Assembly: GCA_020216575.1 (NCBI GenBank)
Contig: JAIUYC010000149.1
Coordinates: 1-7,751, forward strand
DNA length: 7,751 bases
Direction: 5' to 3'
DNA from: Coleofasciculus sp. S288
GTDB taxonomy: Bacteria; Cyanobacteriota; Cyanobacteriia; Cyanobacteriales; Coleofasciculaceae
Position numbers and translations under genes: made by a program
In this document: one piece after another, positions 1 to 6,900 of the stretch
Position numbering within the stretch: the stretch's first letter is position 1
Layout of the letters: the number at the start of each line of letters is the position of its first letter
The notes under the pieces: generated by a model
Databases searched by the model: none
The model's input: the letters and a program-made list of their open reading frames with translations, nothing else
Told to the model about the DNA's origin: nothing

Positions 1-356
<356 letters not shown>

Positions 357-403
357 CATTGATCAATAGGATTACTAGTTGCTATGCAGTCTTGAAGGTT
401 CTG

Positions 404-451
404 TGTCAGTGGTCAGTAGTGAAGGCTACTAACAACGGACAACGAACAAAA
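404..451. repeat. STRR-type heptamer repeats in the 23S-5S spacer
   Basis: The 100-nt spacer between 23S and 5S (357-457) holds no tRNA. It contains two short heptamer blocks: TGTCAGT-GGTCAGT (404-417) and AACAACG-GACAACG-AACAAAA (431-451). Between them AGTAG (415-419) can pair with CTACT (426-430). The same two heptamers, in the same order, occur between the MCP and CheA genes at 7274-7334. Short tandemly repeated heptamers of this kind are a known feature of cyanobacterial intergenic DNA; their function is unknown. Confidence 0.7.
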
Positions 452-457
452 AAGCTT

Positions 458-577
458 TCCTGGTGCCGTTGGCGCAATGGAACCACGCCGAATCCATCCC
501 GAACTCGGATTTGTGAAACGTTGCTGCGGCGAAGATACTCTGGGGGTAGCCCCACGGCAAAATAGCTCGGTGCCAGG
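458..577 (+). rRNA. 5S ribosomal RNA, complete
   Basis: A 120-nt 5S rRNA, the small RNA of the large ribosomal subunit central protuberance. The terminal helix I is visible: CCTGGTGCC (459-467) pairs with GGTGCCAGG (569-577), with two G-U pairs. Conserved loop elements are present: CACGCCGAATCCATCCCGAA (484-503), AACTCGGA (502-509) and GAAACG around 515-520. It follows 23S by about 100 nt in the usual 16S-23S-5S order and is followed directly by a hairpin terminator, so it closes the rRNA operon. Ends may be off by one or two bases. Confidence 0.95.
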
Positions 578-588
578 TCAATTTTTAT

Positions 589-630
589 CCAAAAGCCAAA
601 CGCTTTCGATAGCTGTTTGGCTTTTGGTTT
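589..630 (+). terminator. rRNA operon terminator hairpin
   Basis: A perfect 13-bp stem is formed by CCAAAAGCCAAAC (589-601) and GTTTGGCTTTTGG (615-627), with a 13-nt loop that can partly close (GCT/AGC). T-rich runs (TTTT within the 3' arm, then TTTTT at 628-632) follow. It lies 11 nt after the 5S end, as expected for intrinsic termination of the rRNA operon. The insertion sequence landed just beyond it, leaving it intact. Confidence 0.85.
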
Positions 631-637
631 TTGAAAA

Positions 638-644
638 CACTTTA
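638..644. repeat. Target site duplication, left copy
   Basis: CACTTTA directly abuts the left end of the inverted repeat and is repeated exactly at 2182-2188 abutting the right end. Neither copy can be extended without leaving the flank, so the duplication is 7 bp. Confidence 0.85.
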
Positions 645-685
645 CTGGACATTGGCAAATTTCAGCTTTGACCGGGTGCGATCGC
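645..685. repeat. Left terminal inverted repeat of the IS
   Basis: This 41-bp end begins CTGGACATTGGCAAA and finishes at its inner edge with the HIP1 octamer GCGATCGC (678-685). It matches the reverse complement of 2141-2181 at 40 of 41 positions; the mismatch is 662 against 2164. Confidence 0.93.
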
Positions 686-722
686 CACATTAGTTCCCGA
701 TGCTTGGGCAAAGCACCTCTGT

Positions 723-747
723 GATCTAAGAGCTGCTGTCTTAGATC
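723..747. other. Hairpin downstream of the transposase gene
   Basis: GATCTAAGA (723-731) and TCTTAGATC (739-747) form a perfect 9-bp stem with a 7-nt loop. It lies inside the IS, 35 nt past the transposase stop codon. No T-tract follows on the minus strand, so it is not a canonical terminator. It could protect the transposase mRNA 3' end or limit transcription entering the element from the rRNA side, but this is speculation. Confidence 0.45.
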
Positions 748-781
748 GAGAAACTCAGGCTACGAAGGAGGCGCTTACTTC

Positions 782-2074
782 CTAAGCTACCTGAGATGGG
801 ATGATGAAGCGTTCCACTACCGACTCGACACTGCCTGTGGCGATCGCTTCTCGACAAGCACTCATGAGTACTTCACGAGCATGTTCTTGTCGATGGAGTT
901 GTATAACATCCGCCACTGAAGCCAGAGGTTCCCCTCGTGAGCGAACATTATAAAGTCGCCATTGCAAAAAGGTCAGCGTTAAATGGACAACGGTGTACCA
1001 CTTGTGGATCGCTTCATAACTGTGCAGCCGAAAGTCACCCAATCCCAACCTCTGCTTGAGATACCAATAGTCCACTTCAATCGACCAGCGCTTCTGATAC
1101 CAGTTCAGTATAGTGTGTGCTGAAAGGGAAAGGTCAGTACACAGATAATACTTGGGGTTGTTGTCCCGTGGATGCCGCCTGGAAATGAGAACGCAGACTT
1201 CAAACGGTACGTTGCTGAGATGCCCACGTACTGTCCGCACATAGTAAGTGGTGGAAGTGTTGTCTGCCGCCTTGACCCGTACACAGGTGTAGCGCTTGTG
1301 CTTGAGACGCTGGTGAATTTGAGAGACTCGGATACCGTCGAGTGTGCGATTGGATTTAATGGCGCACAAGGCATACCAACTCTCGCCTTGTCGGTGAATG
1401 AACTTGAGTAACTTCGCCGAAGCATACCAACTATCAAACATCACGTAGACTTTCCAACCTTTAGGGATGAAAGCCTTGAGTTCAAGTAGCATCTCCCGTG
1501 CCAAACGGTATTTACTTTTGAACTTGAGTCGTTTGTCTTTGGGACGCTGACGGTTGAGCCGACGCACAGTCTTGGCTCGTAAGTACAACCGCCACCCAAA
1601 GGTATAGCTGTACTCACCTACCTGTACCCGACAACTGATATGCACGGCTCCGTTGCTATAGATAGACTTCTTTTTGGTACTGGCATTGTGGTCATGTGTC
1701 CAATCAACCGCTTCCAAGGCTGTCGTCCCTTTATCTTTGCGGGTGAGAGAGTCATCAATACTAACGTAGATGACCGATTCGAGACCCTCGGTTTCGGCTC
1801 GGCGAATCACATCTGCCATCACAAAATTTGACAGGCCAACCCCCATCTGTTTCCCTGACCAAGGGCTGACCCGAAAGAAGTCTGCAACTGCACTCACATC
1901 CGGAGCTTCTACCCATTGCCGATATAGTGCCGAAAGATTCTTTCCCTGGTCACTCACAATCAAGGCTTCTACTGTCCGCAAGATATGAAGCCGTTGAGGT
2001 TTCGACAAGCTAAGACACAAACTCAACAGGAAGTTAAGCAGCACCTTTGAAGGGTGGATAATGAGTTTAAGCAT
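782..2074 (-). CDS. IS4-superfamily DDE transposase, 430 aa
   Basis: Transposase that would cut and rejoin the ends of the surrounding IS. The catalytic DDE triad can be placed. The first Asp is in SIDDSL (Asp107/108). The second is in VMFDSWYAS (Asp214). The Glu is Glu333 in YQKRWSIEVDYWYLK, which fits the IS4-superfamily Y-(2)-R-(3)-E-(6)-K signature exactly (Tyr326, Arg329, Glu333, Lys340). A basic stretch (about 166-190) between the first and second Asp is probably in the RNase H-like fold region. The ATG at 2074 is the first usable start, since an in-frame TAG lies four codons upstream at 2084-2086. No good Shine-Dalgarno sequence precedes it; the AAGGAG near 2130 is too far away. No frameshift or internal stop is seen, so the enzyme looks functional. 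It is read toward the rRNA operon. Relatives are common in cyanobacteria. The finer family (IS4 versus IS701-like) is unresolved. Confidence 0.93.
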   Translation of the reverse strand: MLKLIIHPSKVLLNFLLSLCLSLSKPQRLHILRTVEALIVSDQGKNLSALYRQWVEAPDVSAVADFFRVSPWSGKQMGVGLSNFVMADVIRRAETEGLESVIYVSIDDSLTRKDKGTTALEAVDWTHDHNASTKKKSIYSNGAVHISCRVQVGEYSYTFGWRLYLRAKTVRRLNRQRPKDKRLKFKSKYRLAREMLLELKAFIPKGWKVYVMFDSWYASAKLLKFIHRQGESWYALCAIKSNRTLDGIRVSQIHQRLKHKRYTCVRVKAADNTSTTYYVRTVRGHLSNVPFEVCVLISRRHPRDNNPKYYLCTDLSLSAHTILNWYQKRWSIEVDYWYLKQRLGLGDFRLHSYEAIHKWYTVVHLTLTFLQWRLYNVRSRGEPLASVADVIQLHRQEHAREVLMSACREAIATGSVESVVERFIIPSQVA

Positions 2075-2140
2075 CGAGTCACGCTACTGGGCAAGAGTTG
2101 GTAATCCTGCCAAAATTTATCAGGTGTGGCTCCTTTTTTT

Positions 2141-2181
2141 GCGATCGCACCCGGTCAAAGCTGGAATTTGCCAATGTCCAG
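2141..2181. repeat. Right terminal inverted repeat of the IS
   Basis: The 41-bp partner of 645-685, starting at its inner edge with HIP1 GCGATCGC (2141-2148) and ending CCAATGTCCAG at 2181. It lies upstream of the transposase gene, so promoter elements for transposase probably overlap or adjoin it, though I see no convincing -35/-10 pair. Confidence 0.93.
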
Positions 2182-2188
2182 CACTTTA
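2182..2188. repeat. Target site duplication, right copy
   Basis: CACTTTA, identical to 638-644. In the reconstructed empty site it forms most of the left arm of the 13-bp palindrome ACTTTA-T-TAAAGT (2183-2195). Confidence 0.85.
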
Positions 2189-2256
2189 TTAAAGTTATGT
2201 AACAGGCCGTATACCCCCTGCGGTTGGGGCGGGGGGAGAATTTCTGTTAGTTTGTT

Positions 2257-2319
2257 TTTACTGTATTAAATCAGTACTGCTATACTGCATTCATAAAAGC
2301 AGTAAGTATGCTTTTATGA
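2257..2319 (+). promoter_or_regulatory. Putative parA promoter and partition operator
   Basis: A candidate promoter is TTTACT (2257-2262), an 18-nt gap, then TATACT (2281-2286), which would start transcription near 2293. Overlaid on it are TACTG boxes at 2259-2263, 2275-2279 (part of palindrome CAGTACTG, 2272-2279) and 2283-2287, and an inverted box CAGTA at 2300-2304. A perfect 10-bp inverted repeat, TCATAAAAGC (2291-2300) and GCTTTTATGA (2310-2319), spans the presumed transcription start and contains the parA ATG. Repeated short boxes over a promoter are how ribbon-helix-helix partners of ParA usually autoregulate and, in plasmids, mark the centromere. That this is their binding site is inferred. 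No strong Shine-Dalgarno sequence is seen. Confidence 0.55.
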
Positions 2320-2957
2320 CCATCATTGCCTTAATCAATCAAAAAGGGGGGTGTGGGAAATCCACGACAGCTGTACATTTCACCTACTGGCTAGCCACCC
2401 AAAAGAAAAAGAAAGTGCTGCTGGTTGATGCTGATGCACAGCAATCCAGCTCCGAATGGTTAGAGGGAATGGAGTTACAAATTCCCTACAAAGTGGTGCA
2501 GACGCCAGATGACCTGCTGGAGCTTCTACCGGAGTTAGCGCTAGAGAGTGACCTGCTTGTCGTTGATGGGCCTGCTTCCTTAGCAGAGGCGACCAGAGCA
2601 ATTTTGTTTCGTGCTGATTTGGCGATCGTTCCGGTACAGCCCACGGGTGTGGATTTGCGTTCAGCTTCAGAAGCTGTGAGGTTAATCAAGCAGGCGCAGT
2701 CAGTTCGTAGTGGTCCTCCGACGGCAGCTGTGTTTCTGAGTCGGGCGGTGAAAGGCACCAAGCTCAAAGATGAAGCCTTGGCACTTCTGAATAAAACCAA
2801 AGAAGTAACAATACTCAAGACCGTGATTCATCAGAAGCAGGCGATCGCCGATACTTCTGGTCAGCCTGCAACGGTTTGGGATTTGCCCAGTCGTCCTGCG
2901 AAAGAATCAGCACGGGAATATGAGCGATTGTTCAAAGAAATTTTTGCGATGTTATGA
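2316..2957 (+). CDS. parA: ParA-family partition ATPase, 213 aa
   Basis: A small MinD/ParA-type ATPase that in this family dimerises on ATP, binds DNA non-specifically and is displaced by a partner protein to move a cargo. The deviant Walker A motif KGGCGKST is at residues 10-17, with signature Lys10 and P-loop Lys15. The second motif VLLVDADAQQSS (34-45, Asp38 and Asp40) and the Walker B strand LLVVDGPAS (Asp84) follow. It has no N-terminal DNA-binding helix-turn-helix, so it is of the short type Ib (ParF-like) class, for which ~200-220 aa is normal. The start ATG at 2316 fits the conserved N-terminus MTIIALINQKGG. The stop overlaps the next gene by 4 nt (ATGA), implying translational coupling. 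The partner is a ribbon-helix-helix protein, which favours a DNA cargo over a chemosensory or carboxysome cargo; the cargo itself is unknown. Confidence 0.93.
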   Translation: MTIIALINQKGGCGKSTTAVHFTYWLATQKKKKVLLVDADAQQSSSEWLEGMELQIPYKVVQTPDDLLELLPELALESDLLVVDGPASLAEATRAILFRADLAIVPVQPTGVDLRSASEAVRLIKQAQSVRSGPPTAAVFLSRAVKGTKLKDEALALLNKTKEVTILKTVIHQKQAIADTSGQPATVWDLPSRPAKESAREYERLFKEIFAML

Positions 2958-3346
2958 GTCCAAGAAGAAGTCGGAAGCCTCTTGATGATGCCTTGGCGAA
3001 GCGGTTTATCTATGGAGAGAAATCGCAGGGGGAAGAGCGAGAGCCAGTGGAGGAACAAACACCATCTGAATCGCCAACAGAACAGCCCTCACAGGAAAAT
3101 CGCTCGAACACTGCGGCAGCAAAAGACATAGCCGCATCATTCGCTGCAAGGAAAAAAATACCCAACTCTTCAATACGGATGGATCAGCTCCAAACTCCAC
3201 CGAAAGAGGCCACAGTACGCATCACCGTCGATATGCCAGCATCAATGCACCGGAAGCTGTCCATCCTGGCGGCAAGGACAGGTAAGAAAAAGGCGGAGAT
3301 TGTGCGAGTGTTGCTTCTTGACGTGTTGGAGGATTTAAAGGAATAG
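2954..3346 (+). CDS. Ribbon-helix-helix partner of ParA (ParG/ParB-like), 130 aa
   Basis: Probable DNA-binding adaptor for the upstream ATPase. The C-terminal ~45 residues fit a ribbon-helix-helix fold: strand ATVRITVDM (86-94), helix about 95-110 beginning PASMHRKL, a turn at RTGKK, and a second helix about 112-128. Such proteins dimerise through the strand and insert it in the DNA major groove. Residues 22-70 are polar, rich in Glu, Pro, Ser and Gln, and likely disordered. The N-terminus is basic (MSPRRSRKPLDDALAKRF). In ParG a flexible, Arg-containing N-terminus stimulates the ATPase, so this tail may do the same; that is inferred. The ATG overlaps the parA stop, which makes the pair one operon. 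It is longer than ParG (76 aa) because of the linker. It ends one base before the stop of the convergent CheW gene, with no terminator between. Confidence 0.85.
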   Translation: MSPRRSRKPLDDALAKRFIYGEKSQGEEREPVEEQTPSESPTEQPSQENRSNTAAAKDIAASFAARKKIPNSSIRMDQLQTPPKEATVRITVDMPASMHRKLSILAARTGKKKAEIVRVLLLDVLEDLKE

Positions 3347-3347
3347 G

Positions 3348-3899
3348 CTACCCAAAGGCTGGGGGTAAAGCCTGCTGGGACTGAACAACCAAGTCTGGGT
3401 TGAGCAAAAATAAAGGCGGTTCATCCTTATTTTGAATAATCAGTGCACTGACGCAGCGAATATTCCCCTCAGAAATATAGTCCGACCTTAGGGGGGAAAA
3501 GGCTGATTCCGGCACACGATGCAACGAAGGCGGTTCTTCAATCGGTAACCCTACGACTTTGCCTTGAGAACTCTGGACAATTAGTAGGTAGCGTTGCCCT
3601 GAAGGGGTGTTATCGATTGGCTCTTGTGTTGGTGTCTGCGATGAATCTTGAACAGGTAACCCTCTAAAAATCCGATGTTCTGGGTCAATGACGAGTAATT
3701 CTTGATCTTGATAAAGTGTCAAACCTACCCCGCCTCCTTGAGGTGCGCCATAAATATTGCCCAAGGGGATAACTTTTTGAACCGCCCGAATGGGCATGGC
3801 AAAGCGTTCATTCCTAAGGCGAAAAACAATGAGTTGTTGCGTTGGTCCGGCAACACGTCGGGAGGAACGTCGGGATGTAAGAGGAGAAAAAACAGCCAT
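3348..3899 (-). CDS. CheW-like chemotaxis scaffold protein, 183 aa
   Basis: Single CheW-type SH3-like domain protein that would link the MCP receptor to CheA at the cytoplasmic array. Strand motifs of the fold can be followed: QLIVFRLRNERFAMPIRAVQKVIPL (about 22-46, typical for the first CheW subdomain, where the usual Glu is replaced by Gln in VQKV), then QELLVIDPEHRIF (about 66-78), YLLIVQSSQGKVVGLPIEEP (about 104-123) and the final ALIIQ...PLFLLNPDLVV (about 152-172). A Gln/Thr/Pro-rich insertion (about 82-100) lengthens the middle. The first 15 residues are Ser/Arg-rich and not part of the domain. It follows the CheA gene by 52 nt on the same strand and is the last gene of the operon. No Shine-Dalgarno sequence is evident before the ATG at 3899. 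Being diverged, it could be an accessory CheW, with the main one encoded upstream of the MCP outside the window. Confidence 0.85.
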   Translation of the reverse strand: MAVFSPLTSRRSSRRVAGPTQQLIVFRLRNERFAMPIRAVQKVIPLGNIYGAPQGGGVGLTLYQDQELLVIDPEHRIFRGLPVQDSSQTPTQEPIDNTPSGQRYLLIVQSSQGKVVGLPIEEPPSLHRVPESAFSPLRSDYISEGNIRCVSALIIQNKDEPPLFLLNPDLVVQSQQALPPAFG

Positions 3900-3914
3900 G
3901 ATGTTTAAAGCGGA

Positions 3915-3950
3915 AATTCTGAAATTCTGAGGTCTGAATTCTGAACTCCT
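3915..3950. repeat. AATTCTG/AACTCCT heptamer repeats between CheA and CheW genes
   Basis: AATTCTG occurs at 3915-3921, 3923-3929 and 3937-3943, with AGGTCTG (3930-3936) and AACTCCT (3944-3950) completing a continuous 7-nt register from 3923 to 3950. The AACTCCT unit recurs at 7342-7348. The repeats fill most of the 52-nt gap and abut the CheA stop codon. Confidence 0.65.
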
Positions 3951-3951
3951 T

Positions 3952-6900
3952 TCATAGAATTCCTGAAGGAATGGGGATTCTTGCTTGACTTTCGGTAATT
4001 AATTTCCTCATGGTTCCTAATAACTCTCGCTCGTTGTAGGGCTTAGAAAAATAGGCCGAAGCGCCCAATGTCATCGCCAACTGGCGATGCTTATCCCCAG
4101 TACGAGAGGTGAGCATGGCAATTGGTAAATCGCAAAAAGCTGGGTCTGATTTGATTCGAGCCAAGAAGCCATAACCATCAAGGCGAGGCATTTCAATGTC
4201 ACAAATAACGGCTGAAACTTGCAATCCACCGAGCAATTTTTCTACCGCATCTTGACCATCTTTAGCCTGTTCTACTAAATATCCAGCTTTTTCTAAGGCT
4301 AAGGCTAAAAATCGGCGAACATTAATCGAGTCATCAACAACTAGAATGCTGTCTTTATGGATTTGAGGAATAGCCAGTTCTGGTGGTTTGTCGATAGATG
4401 CCGCACTGGAATAAGACAATGGACTTTGTGCAGAACAATCAACAATAGAGGTGGTTCGCTCGTCCTCGGCTCTGGACGAGCGCCCTGAGCTGGTAATCCA
4501 GCGTACCATTGAGGCAGAATCCACCAGAGGCACGACACGACCATCGCCAAGAATCGTACAGCTGGCAAAACCCTGAGGCATAGCTAGGGAGCCTTCAACC
4601 TGGCGAATCGCCACCTCGCGTTCACCCCAGCAGCGGTCTACAACTAGTCCGACCAACTGATCGCCTTGACCAATCATAAGAACAGTTGGCTCATTAATAC
4701 TAGGTACGCCTTCCGGTGTCTGGACTCTCCTAGGGCAGTAGAACGTCAGCCAGTTCCCCAAGCGAATCAGAGGCACCATCGTCCCTTCCCACTTGAGAAC
4801 TTCGCTGCCCGCGGTTGTTAACACTAAATCAGGGTGCAGGAGGAGCATTTCCTCAATCACATCCGTGGGAAATGCCAACTGCATACCATTACTTTCTACC
4901 AGCAGGACTCGCGCCACGGATAGCGTAAAGGGAACAGTGAGAGTAAACGTTGTACCCCGACCGGGCTGAGTATCGACTCGGATGTCGCCACGGATTTGCT
5001 TGAGGTTGTTGCGAACCACATCCATCCCCACGCCTCGGCCCGATAAGTCCGTGACTCGTTCAGCCGTGCTAAAACCGGGTTCAAAAATCAGTGAGAGGAG
5101 TTCATCCTCACTAGCCGCGGCCAAGAGTTCCGCATCCAAGCCCATTTCTTCTGCTCTAGCTCGGATTTTGTTCAGGTTGATGCCATTACCATCATCACTA
5201 ATGGTAATAATCGTCTGGTTTCCCCGGTGAGCGGCTTTAATTTCAATCACACCTTGTGACGGTTTGCCTTGAGCCGTCCGAGTCGCGGGGTCTTCAATTC
5301 CGTGGTCGAAGGCATTGCGAACGAGGTGCATTAAGGGGTCTGAGAGTGCCTCTAAGATGCTGCGATCAATGAGGGTTCCCTTGCCATAAACCTTGAGTTC
5401 GACCAGTTTTCCATACTGCAAGGAAAGGTCTCGTAATGCCCTAGAATATCGTCCCACTAAATCTGACAAGGGGCGCATCCTCAGCCTTGTCAGATTGGTT
5501 TGCAGCTGCTTAGCGGTTTGGTTGAGTTCACGCGCCGTTTGATCCGTGTCTTCTAGGCTCAGTCCAATATCACTTGTGACTTCTTGAATCTGGACGATGG
5601 TTTCCATCACTTCCATCGACAGCAGATGGATGTCGCTGTAGCGGTCCATTTCTAAGGCATCGAACCTGCTGTTATAAGAGAGATGGCTGTCCCCATTGCC
5701 ACCTTTGAAGCCTTGTAGAGGCAGGCCACTGTTGTGTCCGTAAGCGTTTTCGCTTCTAGGGTAGGACGTGTATCCCTTAAGAGGGGAATGGGCACTACCC
5801 CCAGAGAGTGACGCAGCAACCGCTCGTCCCCCAGATTGGGTCGCAACCGTATCATAGGCGGTTCGGAGACGGACATTGGATTGTTCTAAAGCGCTGACTC
5901 GGCGACCGAGGGTTTCAATCAAGCTGCGTAAACGTCCTAACGTCAGCGAAAGTCCATTACGCTCAATCGTGAGTTCCCCGAATAAATCGTTGATTCGATC
6001 CAGCTGCCGGACTGGAATTCGGACTGTATTTTCCTGAGTTTCCTTGGTTGTTGCCGATGCAGCAGAGAGAGGCTTCTCTTCTTTCCATTTAAAGTCCGTC
6101 GTTTGAACGTCACTTCTACGGGTGGGAACTGCCCTCGAAATAGAAGCCGGCTCTAGTTCTTCCTCAAGCTCGACTCGTTCGGCCTGATGAGATAGTGTAA
6201 CGGGTTGTTCAAAAACTTCATCCTCAGTAACGACCTGGTGCTGGGGTTCTGAGGTTGGGGTATAAATTTCAAATTCTGCCGCAAATACTTCTTGTTGAGG
6301 ACTCTCCTCTACGGCTTCTACGAATTCCGGCTCCAAGGTGTGGGGGACAAATTCCACCGTTTCTAGGTCTAGCGCCGCAGGCTCCCATTCAAACGCTGAA
6401 ATGTCCGCTACTACCTCTTGTTCCCAAGACAGCTCCCGTTCCAACTCGACTGGGGCGGCAGCGACTCCCGGCAGGTTAATCTGGGTCGGCATACTACTCA
6501 TTTGACCGACCAGTACCAACGCTTGCGATCGCCTCCAGGAGTCTAGCGCACTTTTGGCGATTTCCATCAGTCGGTCGGGAGCCGCTTCCAGGTGTTGAAG
6601 CACCGATTCACACAGCTGGGTAAAGGCCGGAAGCTGTAGCATTTCGCCCAAGCCTCCCAACTCTTGCGCCATAATCGAGAGTTCTTCCTCTAGACAAGGC
6701 GCTTGCGGGTCAGCTAAAACCGATTCTAGGCGATTGAGGCACCCCTCAACTTCCGTCTCAAACAGAAGGGCTGCCACATTAGTACCGTCTTCAGCCCCCA
6801 ACATCGTGGACGCATCATCCGCTACAGGGTCACCGAGGCGGTCTCTAAGCTTATCAAAAACTGGGGTAGCTTCCGTATCAATCCACTCTGGAGCTACCTC

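Larger units (their letters stand above)
645..2181 (-). mobile_element. Complete insertion sequence, IS4 superfamily (1537 bp)
   Basis: A complete, apparently intact IS, bounded by 41-bp terminal inverted repeats that differ at one position and flanked by a 7-bp direct duplication CACTTTA. It carries a single transposase gene on the minus strand occupying most of its length, with ~100 nt of non-coding sequence at the left end and ~65 nt of leader at the right. The near-perfect ends, clean duplication and undamaged transposase indicate a recent and possibly still active insertion. The YREK signature places it in the IS4 superfamily. A 7-bp duplication is closer to IS4 subgroups with 7-8 bp duplications, such as ISPepr1, than to IS701, which makes 4 bp; the subgroup is an inference. 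It separates the rRNA terminator from the parA promoter. Confidence 0.92.

Noticed and set aside
357..457. Search for a tRNA or other RNA gene in the 23S-5S spacer
   Set aside because: No cloverleaf or TTCGAATC-type arm is present; only heptamer repeats and a weak 5-bp stem.
406..711. A 101-codon open frame on the minus strand across the 5S gene
   Set aside because: It overlaps the complete 5S rRNA, the terminator and the IS end, has no recognisable domain, and is explained by those elements.
723..747. Hairpin considered as transposase terminator
   Set aside because: The 9-bp stem is perfect but no T-tract follows on the minus strand, so it is listed only as a hairpin.
1105..1437. Open frames in other phases across the transposase gene
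   Set aside because: They are shadows of the intact transposase, which has its catalytic motifs in one continuous frame.
2214..2236. CCCCC...GGGG.GGGGGG stretch considered as a terminator or G-quadruplex
   Set aside because: There is no T-tract and too few separate G runs for a quadruplex; only a short GC hairpin is possible.
2316..3346. ParA pair considered as the carboxysome-positioning McdA/McdB
   Set aside because: The partner has a clear ribbon-helix-helix DNA-binding domain, unlike McdB, and no carboxysome genes are nearby.
4341..5876. Several 60-80 codon frames within the CheA gene on either strand
   Set aside because: They lie in other phases of a long gene whose domains are continuous, and none shows a recognisable motif or start signal.
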